From the NCBI RefSeq assembly GCF_000143415.4, contig NW_003314332.1:959863-984490 (forward strand): 24,628 nucleotides of DNA. Direction: 5' to 3'. The position numbers were made by a program, and so were the translations under genes. Under the pieces are notes generated by a model, which saw only the letters and a program-made list of their open reading frames with translations, was not told where the DNA came from and ran no database searches. Shown piece by piece: positions 9,901 to 18,722 of this stretch; position 1 is the first letter of the stretch; each line of letters begins with the position of its first letter. The stretch is from Selaginella moellendorffii. Lineage: Eukaryota > Streptophyta > Lycopodiopsida > Selaginellales > Selaginellaceae.

Positions 9901-12536
9901 TCGTTGTGAATATTCAGACACGAGGACTGAAAAGCGCACTGGTGGCGCATCGAAGAAGGACAAACAGAAAAGCAATAGGAAAAAAGGAGGTACAAATTAT
10001 ATTTGCAATGGCGTGTGGTCTCATGCCATTCCTTGCAGGAGAAACTTCTTCAAAGGCAAAACAGGCAAGCACCAGCCAAGCTCAAACTGACAGTGGTCAT
10101 AAAAAGTGAAAGCACGTTGGATAGTCGTCGAGATCAGAGGCGTTTGATTCGAAAAGGAAGAAGGGCAACAAAAAGATGATAGGTAATGCCTCGCGGTTAT
10201 GGCGTGTGTGCTCATGCCATTCATTGCAGATCAAGGGCTGAGTGAAAGCAGGCAGTCACCACCTCATGACTCAGATTCCTATGGCGGACTCCCCTTCCCC
10301 AATCTCAATGGAGAGGTACAATGGATGAGGGAAGCTTTTCAAGGCAGGGCCATGTTTTTCTCATCTCATCGTCTTCGAAGGGTGCAAGAACGTGCAGAAA
10401 CCATGTTAAGACAGTCGGGTGAGGATACGGTCCTAGGTCACGCACTAAAACAGGCTATGGATGTCTTGTATTTTGAGATGGAGACTCGGCCAGATGATTT
10501 TCCCAAGATGGTCCTGGAAGAACAAGCCATCCAGCCTGAGCAGCCTATGGAAGAAATGCAGGAGGGGGATGAGGAGCCAGAGAAAGATAATGAGCAGGAA
10601 GAGCAGAAGGACAAAGAGGAGGACAAAGAAGAGGAGGACGAAGAAGAGGAGGACGAAGAGGACTTGGATGGTCCTCACAATGGTGACGATCACAATAACG
10701 ACGACGACGATGGCCAGCCTGAGGTGGCCAAAGAGCGGCGGAGGAAGGTCATACAAGACAAACCATCAGGTAAATAATAATACATCCATTCCTAACCTTT
10801 TACCATTTCTAACATTGTCCATGTAGGTCGCAGAGCAAATGGTAAGTAGAGATTATTCAGTTGAATTTACAAACTCTAGCCTTTAGTGTCGAGGAAGGAT
10901 AGTGCCAAGCAAGGGTCGAAACGTATGTCCAATCCTTCAGAATCAGCAGTGCGCTCAAGTGATATCGGTCCTAGTTCCTCAATAGCAGTTGATGGTAAAT
11001 ACAGTATAGTCGATTCAATGTGCTAATGAGTTTGTTTTTAGTAGCACGGGAGGATACCATCTCAATCGAAGGGAGATATTTGGACATGCATATGGATCCG
11101 CCAGTGGACTCTACTTGGCTGCAAGAGTCATCAGAGCTGGTGGAGGCTACTATCCATATCAACGCCAAGCAAGCTGACCACGCTCCACTTGATGCTGCCC
11201 ATACCACTGAGTCAATCTTGTCCACGTATCCAACTGACGGTGACCAGGCGCCATTGGACCCACATGAGGCCGCCCCAGCCGCCGAGCCGGTCGTATCCTC
11301 ATTTCCAACGGACTCAACGTGTGCCCAATCGTCTGACTATGCGCCGTTGGAACCTCCCTACACCGCCCCTGCTGCCTGTTCGGTCATGTCCACTTTGCCA
11401 ACGGAGGCACCAGCTGAAATGGCGTGTGATCACACGCCATCGGAACCACCCCATGCCACTGTTGAGCCAGTTGTACCAGAGTCTACAGCTGAAATGGCAT
11501 GTGCCCACACGCCATCGGATGCGATTGACCCCACATTGCAGAGGAGAGTATTTCCGCCCTTCACGTTTCCTCGACCAAAACCCTCTCAACGACCATCGGG
11601 AGCAACATTCGCTAATATTGTAGATGGTAAAATTGACTTGTACCATTTTTTATGCTGACGCATTTCATTTCAGAGTCACGGCGAAGGTACTGTATCGTTT
11701 TTGATCTGAACGGTGTCCTTTTCTCCCATGAGCGTGGCTCGTCCTCGAATGTCATTGCACCCTCCAAAGCCTGCGGTCGCAAGTTGGTCAAAAGAGACAG
11801 ATTCACATTAATCACACGGGAGAAACTGCGGGATCTAATAATGACCATGCGACACTTAAAACAGAGGGCCGGGTTCAATTTGCAATTGGGAGTTTGGACA
11901 TCCATGATGCGCCACAATGCATTAACGTTGCTACAGATGATGTACGATCAGACGCGAGTAATATTACCATTTGACTTTCTCCTAACGCAGGAGGATTGCT
12001 TGACTATGGTCCATGTGAGGGGTAGCAAGCCCATCTTCGTCAAGCCAGAGGCTGTAGTGATGAACCGGACTGCTAGCTCAAGTGAAATCCTCATTATCGA
12101 TGACTCGCCGATTAAAACTGCAGCGAACACGCACACATATGCAGTGCACCCCATCTCTTGCAGTATGGAAACTAGGGAGAAGAAACCGTATGTTCTGGGG
12201 GACCTTGCAAAATGGCTTGGAGCGATGGTGATAGAAAACCGACCAGTCCAGGAGGTGGCTGCAGAAATCAACCAAATGGCAGATGGAACGGTATATCAGA
12301 AGCCATTTGATCGGACAGACACCAGTCATCATTTATGGCATGTATATTGTCTAGCCAAGCACTATCCGCATCTCCATAATCTGCTCAACCGGATGGGTTC
12401 TTCGACCACTGAACATGAGCGTGGACGTATTAGAGAAGAGATGGCATTACTATTGGGTTTAAATCCTGATAGTGTGGAGAGTGATGAAATTCCAAGATTA
12501 TTGTATAGGCGTTGGAGGCAAAAAATAACAGTCTGA
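6926..12536 (+). CDS. Multi-exon gene: ParB-like motif region, acidic linker and FCP1/HAD-like domain
   Basis: Exons: 6926-6928, 7168-8346, 8401-9724, 9775-9861, 9900-9989, 10039-10095, 10138-10182, 10230-10769, 10827-10841, 10887-10994, 11042-11626, 11674-12536. Together they give 1632 codons including the stop, in one frame apart from an in-frame TGA at 9226-9228. Exon 1 is only the ATG, followed by GTAAGT. Residues ~176-205 hold Lys-rich NLS-like patches (PKKKLL, TKKKSRK). About residue 300, FYAVSGQHSSLAMQ resembles the ParB/Srx-type 'SGxHR' motif (weak). About 1040-1090 is almost pure Glu/Asp. Exon 11 encodes degenerate APL(D/E)...PT repeats. About residue 1352, IVFDLNGVLF, then GVWTSMM and ILIIDDSP, match an FCP1-type HAD fold; Asn replaces the second catalytic Asp, as in DLNGVL plant proteins, so phosphatase activity is doubtful. 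Exon structure is inferred from splice sites and frame only. Confidence 0.65.
6929..7167 (+). other. Predicted intron 1 (239 nt) with three palindromes
   Basis: GTAAGTC...CTCTAATTG...TTCTGAACAG separates the start codon from GCGAGGAATTGC, giving a protein that starts MARNCVLLP. Three palindrome copies lie inside (6952-6977, 7029-7054, 7089-7113). This is the longest intron of the gene, and most of its central part is these repeats. Confidence 0.6.
8347..8400 (+). other. Predicted 54-nt intron carrying a palindrome
   Basis: CAG|GTAAGC ... CCATTGCAG|GAATTC. It contains GCATGTGGCCTCACGCCATT (8372-8391). Length is a multiple of three with no stop, so retention would add 18 residues (VSLVVCGIACGLTPFPLQ) without breaking the frame. 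Phase 0. Confidence 0.75.
9226..9228 (+). other. In-frame TGA inside the large exon
   Basis: The frame reads SESYHKF, TGA, KALNEVKARLKGKEM and remains open for another 165 codons up to the next splice donor at 9725. A TGG to TGA change (Trp) would explain it. It could be a nonsense mutation, a sequencing error, readthrough, or a sign that the gene ends here and a second begins. Confidence 0.75.
9862..9899 (+). other. Predicted 38-nt intron made largely of a palindrome
   Basis: CAAG|GTAAGG ... GATTATAG|ATCG. About 24 of the 38 bases are the palindrome (TCATGTGAGGCCTCACGCCA, 9868-9887). Phase 1; joins PAQ to DRCEYSD in frame. Confidence 0.7.
9990..10038 (+). other. Predicted 49-nt intron carrying a palindrome
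   Basis: GGAG|GTACAA ... CCTTGCAG|GAGAAAC, with the palindrome at 10007-10030 (ATGGCGTGTGGTCTCATGCC). The 3' end (GCCATTCCTTGCAG) closely matches the next palindromic intron. Phase 1. Confidence 0.75.
10096..10137 (+). other. Weak predicted 42-nt intron
   Basis: GTCATA...GAGATCAG. The donor is poor, but removing it eliminates two in-frame stops (TGA 10107, TAG 10122) and keeps the phase-1 pattern of all neighbouring introns, joining TDSG to GAG-GCG (EAFDSKRKK). No palindrome. Confidence 0.4.
10183..10229 (+). other. Predicted 47-nt intron carrying a palindrome
   Basis: ATAG|GTAATG ... CATTGCAG|ATCAAG, with the palindrome at 10199-10222 (ATGGCGTGTGTGCTCATGCC). It ends GCCATTCATTGCAG, like the intron ending at 10038. 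Phase 1. Confidence 0.75.
11418..11516 (+). repeat. Two palindromes within coding exon 11
   Basis: At 11418-11441 (GGCGTGTGATCACACGCC, a perfect palindrome) and 11492-11516 (GGCATGTGCCCACACGCC). Both are preceded by CAGCTGAA and are read in frame as EMACDHTPSE and EMACAHTPSD. They coincide with the boundaries of the degenerate protein repeats of this exon, so the palindrome has been taken into the protein. Confidence 0.75.
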
Positions 12537-12927
12537 GATGGCATGTATTTATTTAAAAATGTAACTTATTATGGCATGGGGTTCCATGCCATTGTATTAA
12601 TATTAAAAGACAATTCTTTGAGAGGATTTGCATTATACTAGAAGTGTTACAGCATGTTATTGGAAGTCTACGAAGTTGTTTTATTAATAATGGGAAAGTA
12701 AATATTGAATGGGGACTTGGGCTCCACCTAGACTCGGAGCAACTGAGCCAATATTAAAAGGATGGAAAGAAATTGGACGACGATGACAAGGAGAAGAGAG
12801 AGGTGAAGCAGTGGCAGGGGGAGGAGAAGTGATTGAGTAGACATTTCCTTGTTTAAAATAAAATGGCATGTGCCTCAATGCAGTTGAATTTTGTTATATT
12901 TATATACTATATAAAGGTTTGGAAACC
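12537..12927. other. 3' flank of the large plus-strand gene, no gene seen
   Basis: AT-rich sequence just after the TGA. It contains a half palindrome (12538-12547), a full palindrome (12571-12593, GGCATGGGGTTCCATGCC) and a decayed copy (12861-12882). These are the last members of that family; none is seen to the right. It probably includes the 3' UTR, but no definite polyadenylation signal is claimed. Confidence 0.5.
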
Positions 12928-14503
12928 TTATTTTACAAGTGGGATAATGACAATTCCCACTTTAACGAAATAGAGCTTAAGCGGAGAACTTTGGATCCTT
13001 TCCTCAAAGTGGCGAGGGTCCCAGACCAGCATCCCTGCCTTGTCGAGTCGTGGGAATGGAGAGGGAAGCGACTCCTTCTGCTCCTCATGTGGTGTTGTGG
13101 GAGAGTCCGGATCTGATTTCCTCACTTGTTGCAAGTGCGCAAGGTCCACCTGGTGTGTTTCCTCCTGTACTCTTGCATGTACTGGATCAGGGATGAGCCC
13201 AGCCACGTCTGCAAGAGTTTCAGGGTGGGACGAGGGGTTCCCACCAGCTGGGCATGAACTTGATGCATTCCCATAAGCAGGGAGTGTGCCAGCTGCCCAG
13301 TCCTTCCGAGTCCTGAGGTTCTCTGTTAGAATTGCGAGAGCTGCACGACGTGCGTCCCACAGAGAGATGTTCTCCACGTCTACCCCATCCTCTAGTTGGT
13401 GAGTTAGCTGCGAGACTTCTTGCTGGATTCGCTGTGCCGACTCTCGACACACCTGTTCCGTGAACTGCTCACTGTTCCAAAAGACTATACCACCGCTTGC
13501 AGGCTTCGGCAAGACCAAGTGTAGACAATCTGTGCTATCTCCACCCTGTCTCAAGTCCGTGCAGCGCCTCGTCACTGGGGGCTGTGGGCTGGATCGGGGC
13601 CTCACACTTGAGGAATGAGCTGGTGAGGCTGGGAGTGAAGCTCTGGGCTTGTTTGTCAGGTCCGACAAGCATCTGTGGGCAAACTTCAGTGTCCGAAGAG
13701 GCAGCTCCTTGTTCAGTCCTAGGACCACGGCTGAACGATCTGGCTCTCTGGAGATCTCTTGGCTTGGTTGTGCCTCTGAATGGGGGATTGTGAACTCACC
13801 TTCTAGTGAGGCTTCCATGTTGAGCCTGCAGGACAGAAGTGCATCGTCCTGTTTCCCTCTGTTTTTGGACGATCTGGGTGGGGCAGACTTGAGTTCTCCT
13901 GTCCCACGTCCTGGCTTTGCTGCTGCTGCACGTGCTGCTGCTCTAGTGGTGACGCCTGCCCTGACCCTGGTGTGGCGCTCCTGTACTTCTGTGAGACATC
14001 CATCCCTGTGAATCCCCTCGACGGCGAAAGTGCTTGGGATAATTCCCCGCAAGCCTTCCTGGCCTTGTAACTGGCCCGAGACCCTCACGAAGCTCCTGAA
14101 CTCCAGCCAATGGCCAAGCAAGTGGGTGAGGGGAGGTAGCTTCGTCCTCTCCACCACTCTCAATGGGCACCTCGTCTCTGGCTTGGCTTTTACTTCCAGC
14201 TTGTTCCAGGACCTGGCCATCCCCCAGCCCTGAAACATCCACCACTTCTATCCCGTGGTTCTCATCTTGCTGGGTTGCTTCCTTGCGTGGCTCGCTTGCT
14301 GCCTTGCACAGCAATGTTCTGGCCGTTGATACAGAGGGCCCTTTCCTGTCCTGGCTTGCTGCTATACGTGTGCCAGAACCCCGACCTTGTAACAGGCCTC
14401 CTCGCGGGAGTCGAATGCTGAGGCCCCTACCTCGCCCTCCACGACCTTGAGAGCTCAGTTTGATGGGCGTGGATGCTGTGATTCCCCTGCGGCTGTTCTC
14501 CAT
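12928..14503 (-). CDS. Unidentified protein, split between two frames
   Basis: A likely start is the ATG at 14503 (MENSRRGITASTPIKLS), followed by an RG-rich basic segment (GRGGRGRG, LPRGG) and an acidic segment (SGGEDEAT). That frame ends at 13943. A second, overlapping frame is open from 14238 down to 12928. It becomes protein-like from about GIIPSTFAVEG onward, with Ala/Arg-rich, Ser/Pro-rich and Gln/Glu helical-looking parts (ESAQRIQQEVSQLTHQLED). Either an intron or a frameshift between about 14060 and 13960 joins them; I could not choose a splice pair. No domain was recognised. It could be a retroelement ORF1/Gag-like protein or a host gene. It is GC-rich, unlike DNA to its left, and is the last unique sequence before the telomeric stack. 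Confidence 0.4.
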
Positions 14504-14756
14504 GCTGCTGACAGGGGAGTGAGTACACAGCAGAAGCAAAAAAAGGGGAACAATACTTCCCTGAATCTCACGGCGGATGCCCCCGCCGATGGTAGCAAGT
14601 GTGGGGAGATTGCACGCTCTCCCCTAAGCGCTCTTCTACCTCTGGCTGCGCCTCCGATCACGGCAGCCATGGTATTGGGTGCTTTCCTCCACGTCCTCCC
14701 CAAAAAACGTCCAACATTAGGGTTTAGGCGTTTAGGGTCAAAGACACCCCGCGGTG

Positions 14757-14776
14757 CTGCAATCCGGCGAGATCGC
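14757..14776 (+). repeat. LINE target-site duplication, left copy
   Basis: Twenty bases identical to 15777-15796. They correspond to PLE 3'-end sequence that is present once in the uninterrupted copies. Confidence 0.85.
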
Positions 14777-15776
14777 TGAACGTGTATGTACATTCCCCAT
14801 GTCCCAATGGGACTAATACAAAAAATTGGCGTGCCGCCCTCTCAATGAGCTACTCTACGTGATCCTCATATGCCGCAGCTAGACCTAGTCCTGGAGTAGA
14901 AGTGGACGTGGTCGTCTCGAGCGAGTCATGTCGATGTCCAAGTCTCCCCCACGAGCTGATCTTAGAACAGAGTCTGGGGGGCGCCACTGCCAGCGAATCT
15001 CGCCACCTCCCAATTTGCCGAAGCATGGGAGCCACCTAGATCTCCACTCCTCGAGCTGCCTCGGTTTCGCCTGCTCTTTCAGGATGGTGTAGTGAAGACG
15101 CACCGCTGCAAGAGTGAGTCTCCACCATGATACCACCACTGCCGATATTCTCGCTTGCTGCCCATCAAAGCGACAATGGTTCCGTGCCTCCCAAAGTGCC
15201 TGCAGTCCTGTTGCCCTCCAAATGGACCAGCGCTCATGGCCCAACGCCTCCCAGATGGACATCCCAACTTCAGCCCCTGTCACGTCCCACCGGACTCGCA
15301 TGTCCCATCGGTGCCGTCCGTAGCAGCGAATACGCCTCCAAGCTGGACCAATGGCTGGGCCTCTTGCTCCCTCAAACCAGTGGAGGATATCCCCACTCCG
15401 AGCCTCAAACTCTGGAATGTCGCCGAGTTCCTGCGTCGCCTTGAAGATCTGTCGCCAAACTTCTCTCGCCACGTCACATTCCCATAGGACATGTCGCGTT
15501 GTCTCCAGCTCGCCACACTCCTTGCACCGTCGGCATGCTTCTTCCTGGAACCGCTGTCCTACCGGCAGCCCGTTATTTGCCACCAACCAAGAGGTGGCCT
15601 TGACTTTCTCCTGTACCGGTAGTTTCTAGAACGCAAGCGTGTTGCCCACCACCTGATTAGCTTCAACTCCTTGCCCGATCCATTTCTTCCAGAGCTTGGG
15701 GATCTCCCCTCGGGCCTCCTCCCTGCCGGTCAAGAGACCATCCCTTGCTTCCTTGACGCCGAAGGAGAAGAAGCTT
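14777..15776 (-). mobile_element. 5'-truncated LINE insertion inside PLE copy A
   Basis: Exactly 1000 bp flanked by a 20-bp direct repeat, CTGCAATCCGGCGAGATCGC, at 14757-14776 and 15777-15796. PLE copies B, D and E carry that sequence once and uninterrupted. Together with a truncated C-terminal RT-associated frame, this is the signature of target-primed reverse transcription. There is no obvious poly(A) at the 3' end (plus-strand 14777). Confidence 0.85.
14885..15776 (-). pseudogene. LINE ORF2 C-terminal fragment with RT zinc-binding (zf-RVT) domain
   Basis: The frame from the truncated 5' edge reads ...KLWKKWIGQGVEANQVVGNTL, then a TAG at 15627-15629 where a Trp would be expected (F-stop-KLPVQEKVKA). 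It continues with ATSWLVANNGLPVGQRF and CRRCKECGELETTRHVLWEC, the Cys/His cluster of the zinc-binding domain found at the C-terminus of plant-type LINE reverse transcriptases. The catalytic RT core is absent, so the copy is dead. The frame ends at 14885, leaving about 108 bp of 3' UTR. Confidence 0.8.
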
Positions 15777-15796
15777 CTGCAATCCGGCGAGATCGC
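15777..15796 (+). repeat. LINE target-site duplication, right copy
   Basis: Right partner of 14757-14776. PLE copy A resumes here with GGCACCACTTTGTGCAATCC, as in copies D and E. Confidence 0.85.
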
Positions 15797-15921
15797 GGCA
15801 CCACTTTGTGCAATCCACATTCTCCGTGTGCCGTTGTCGAAACGGCGTGATCGAGAGCAAGTAGAGGAGGGGAGGGAATGAATTTTCATTCATTCGTGAG
15901 CAAGGGAGAGGACAAGAGACA

Positions 15922-15964
15922 ACCCGAGACTGGTTTCGTCCTTTTTGGGACTCATCAGCCGGGT
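15922..15964 (-). ncRNA. Hammerhead ribozyme, PLE copy A (slightly decayed)
   Basis: On the element sense strand: ACCCGG, CTGATGA, stem II GTCC/GGAC with loop CAAAAA, GAAACC, then AGTC and TCGGGT. All core bases of a hammerhead are present. Stem I is ACCCGG/TCGGGT (one G-U). Stem III reads ACC/AGT with one mismatch, where the younger copies have ACC/GGT. Predicted cleavage is after the C of AGTC, between plus positions 15928 and 15927. Confidence 0.85.
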
Positions 15965-16693
15965 GTAGTCGTCTAGTGTCTACGCTAACCCTAGCTCGGT
16001 GCCGGCTCTACTTATATTTTGGCTCTGTCACGTGGCGCGAGTCCGTGTGGCGGCCATGCGAAGTGGTGTGGCAGCGTTGGCTCGCGAGGGTGCAAACGTA
16101 GCACATCTGGTGTTGGTTACTCCACAGCAGTGGTAGTCGCGGAGAATGACTTCGGCAGATCGCCGAAGACAGTAAGCGTTCGGCCGGCGGGTGACGTACC
16201 TTTGACGCAAGATAACTTGTAAACGTGGCGTGATATGATGCATGCATTACGTCCACAATGCTTGTGTCACTCGTACGTACCCGGCGACGAAAAACGTGGT
16301 TCACTTTGCAGGGAATATTCTGGGAATATTCCGTCGTTGACCGTTGACCCCGCGTTGACCGTGTGTGGACTGGGATGGTGGAGGGCCTGAGGTCACTCAT
16401 ACATACCCGGAGTCCAGCGGTGATGCAGGGGAGAGCCATCCCACGAGCTGTCGGCGTGCGTCGCCGATGTCGAAGGAGCGGCACCGTTTTAATGGAATAC
16501 ACGCTTTTCAACGAATTGTGTGTGGAGTTCAGAGTTGAAACTCACATATTCACGATCGGGAGGAAGAGCGGAATCCAACGGTATATGCCCTTTTGACTCG
16601 GTCAACAAAAACACTGTCAGGGAATATTCGGGAATATTCCATTCTGACAGTTGACTCCGCGTTGACCGTGCGTTGACTCGAAAGGGAGGTGGC

Positions 16694-16740
16694 TTTTAGG
16701 GTTTAGGGTTTAGGTTTAGGGTTTAGGGTTTAGGGTTTAG
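16694..16740 (+). repeat. Telomere array between PLE copies A and B
   Basis: About six TTTAGGG repeats with one TTTAGG variant, joining the 5' truncation point of copy A to the 3' end of copy B. Confidence 0.95.
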
Positions 16741-16882
16741 GCGCGTTTAGGCGTTTAGGGTCAAAGGCACCCCGTGGTGTTGCAATCCGGCGAGATCGCG
16801 GCGCCACTTTGTGCAATCCACATTCTCCGTGTGCCGTTGTCGAGACGGCGTGATCGAGAGCAAGTAGAGGAGGCAAGAGAAT
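16741..16882 (-). mobile_element. PLE copy B (142-bp 3' fragment)
   Basis: Starts GCGCGTTTAGGCGTTTAGGG and matches copies D and E to CAAGAGAAT at 16882, then diverges abruptly. It is truncated just short of the hammerhead. Differences such as CAAAGGCACCCCGTGG show it has aged. Confidence 0.85.
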
Positions 16883-17725
16883 TGTAGCGCACGTGGTTTT
16901 GACCCTTTATCCTATGGTAATTTACCATAGGATAACACCACGAAGCGGAACCTAAACCCTCTTTGTGCCACGTGACAGATGCCACGTGTCACATGCCACA
17001 TGTGCATGCCACGTGTCCACAGGAACCCGAGGTTCAGGGCCTTGGGCCACTGAACGAAGGAACGGTGCCAAACTCCCAAGCGTGATGCCAAGGAGTGATG
17101 GAACCGGACCACGGAGCAACTCCCGAGCATATAGCCCAAGGAGCGAAGGGACAGGGGCCCGGAGCGACTTGGAACAGTCCTGGAGCAACCAGCATCCCAA
17201 TGCCAGGACCAACACGCAAAACGGAGCCAAACGGGGTCTGGCGCTATTTCAGCATACCGGTGGCCTAACGTGAGGATATGGGTACTCCACCAGCTAGCAT
17301 GGAATGGAACTTGGGCTTAGACTCAAGCCGGACGCAGAACAAGGACAGGCACGCAAGCGGGAGCTAGACTATGCCTCAGGTTGGTCGGCCATGCCCGACC
17401 TACCCACTATCCCTACTATACATTTGGAACCCCCCATAGCCCCCCCCCCCCTTGAGGAACACACGCTTTGGGCTTTCACCCCAAGCCTCCCTTAGTATCA
17501 GGAGTTAGTCTCTGGGACAAGCTCGAAACTTACTAAATATGGAATGTCCCTAGATTGTGAATTTGGACACGGGACGAACACCATTGTGTTCAGGCCGATC
17601 TCTACATTCCGTAGATATGCCAAATGTGCAAATCTAGACACTTTCCATAAATAGCATTTGGGACCGAAATGAGACTAACACAAAGGGCATGATAGCGAGG
17701 GTGTTTGGCAGACACGGTAAGCGGT
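16883..17725. other. Unidentified segment between PLE copy B and a telomere array
   Basis: 843 bp with no similarity noticed to other parts of the window. It contains a perfect 13-bp-arm palindrome at 16908-16934 (TATCCTATGGTAA with its complement), a cluster of three CCACGTG motifs at 16968-17012, and imperfect repeats built on CCAAGGAGYGA around 17080-17150. It ends in a C-run at 17441-17450 and AT-richer sequence. No coding frame is convincing. It lies where a telomere array would be expected to begin, so it may be captured sequence or an insertion. Confidence 0.6.
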
Positions 17726-17963
17726 TTTTAGGGTTTAGGGTTTAGGGTTTAGGGTTTAGGGTTTAGGGTTTAGGGTTTTAGGGTTTAGGGTTTAGGGTTT
17801 AGGGTTTAGGGTTTAGGGTTTAGGGTTTTAGGGTTTAGGGTTTAGGGTTTAGGGTTTAGGGTTTAGGGTTTAGGGTTTAGGGTTTAGGGTTTAGGGTTTA
17901 GGGTTTAGGGTTTAGGGTTTAGGGTTTAGGGTTTAGGGTTTAGGGTTTAGGGTTTAGGGTTTA
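17726..17963 (+). repeat. Telomere array
   Basis: About 34 TTTAGGG repeats with occasional TTTTAGGG variants, ending in TTTAGGATTTAGG at the edge of PLE stub C. Confidence 0.97.
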
Positions 17964-18012
17964 GGATTTAGGAGCGTTTAGGCGTTTAGGGTCAAAGACA
18001 CCCCGCGGTGTT
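17964..18012 (-). mobile_element. PLE copy C, a ~45-bp 3' stub
   Basis: GGATTTAGGAGCGTTTAGGC, then GTTTAGGGTCAAAGACACCC and CGCGGTGTT, followed directly by AGGGTTTAGGG. It matches only the extreme 3' end of the full copies and stops at the same base as copy F. Confidence 0.85.
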
Positions 18013-18149
18013 AGGGTTTAGGGTTCTAGGGTTTAGGGTTTAGGGTTCAGGGTTCAGGGTTCAGGGTTTAGGGTTCAGGGTTCAGGGTTTACGGGTTCAG
18101 GGTTTAGGGTTTAGGGTTTACGGTTTAGGGTTTAGGGTTTAGGGTTTAG
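18013..18149 (+). repeat. Degenerate telomere array with TTCAGGG variants
   Basis: TTTAGGG interspersed with at least six TTCAGGG units and single variants such as TTTACGGG and TTCTAGGG at 18023-18121. It becomes regular again just before PLE copy D. More diverged than the other arrays. Confidence 0.9.
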
Positions 18150-18333
18150 GCGCGTTTAGGCGTTTAGGGTCAAAGACACCCCGCGGTGCTGCAATCCGGC
18201 GAGATCGCGGCACCACTTTGTGCAATCCACATTCTCCGTGTGCCGTTGTCGAGACGGCGTGATCGAGAGCAAGTAGAGGAGGCGAGGGAATGAATTTTCA
18301 TTCATTCGTGAGCGAGGGAGAAGACAAGAGACA

Positions 18334-18376
18334 ACCCGAGACCGGTTTCGTCCTTTTTGGGACTCATCAGCCGGGT
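18334..18376 (-). ncRNA. Hammerhead ribozyme, PLE copy D
   Basis: Sense strand: ACCCGG-CTGATGA-GTCC-CAAAAA-GGAC-GAAACCGGTC-TCGGGT. The full conserved core is present. Stem III is ACC/GGT with no loop, so a monomer could hardly close it. Two copies could pair through the ACCGGT palindrome, as proposed for other PLE hammerheads that act as dimers. Predicted cut after GGTC. Confidence 0.92.
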
Positions 18377-18722
18377 GTAGTCGTCTAGTGTCTACGCTAA
18401 CCCTAGCTCGGTGCCGACTCTACTTATATTTTGGCTCTGTCACGTGGCGCGAGTCCGTGTGGCGGCCATGCGAAGTGGCATGGCAGCGTTGGCTCGCGAG
18501 GGTGCGAACGTAGCACAGCTGGTGTTGGTTACTCCACAGCAGTGGTAGTCGCGGAGAATGACTTCGGCGGATCGCCGAAGACAGTAAGCGTTCGGCCGGC
18601 GGGTGACGTACCTTTAACGCAAGATAACTTGTAAACGCGGCATGATATGATGCATGCGTTACGTCCACAATGCTTGTGTCACTCGTACGTACCTGGCGAC
18701 GAAAAACGTGGTTCACTTTGCA

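Larger units (their letters stand above)
14718..16693 (-). mobile_element. Penelope-like element copy A (oldest, interrupted, 5'-truncated)
   Basis: Element 3' end at 14718 (TTAGGGTTTAGGCGTTTAGGGTCAA on the plus strand) joined straight to non-telomeric DNA. The sequence matches copies D and E through the hammerhead region and the 3' UTR repeats to 16693, where it stops at a telomere array. It lacks the RT. It is split at 14776/15777 by a 1-kb LINE. Its junction is the innermost, so on the terminal-addition model it is the first PLE to land on this chromosome end. Confidence 0.85.

Noticed and set aside
10445-10756. Hydrophobic, membrane-like minus-strand frame
   Set aside because: It is the antisense reading of the Glu/Asp-rich codons of the plus-strand gene, which always yields Leu/Phe/Val runs.
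12928-14503. Reading this locus as ORF1 of the LINE at 14777-15776
   Set aside because: It lies downstream of the LINE's 3' end on the same strand and outside its target duplications, so it is a separate unit.
15626-15889. An 87-codon frame running from the LINE into the PLE
   Set aside because: Part of it is the LINE fragment; the rest is a chance chimera across the insertion junction.
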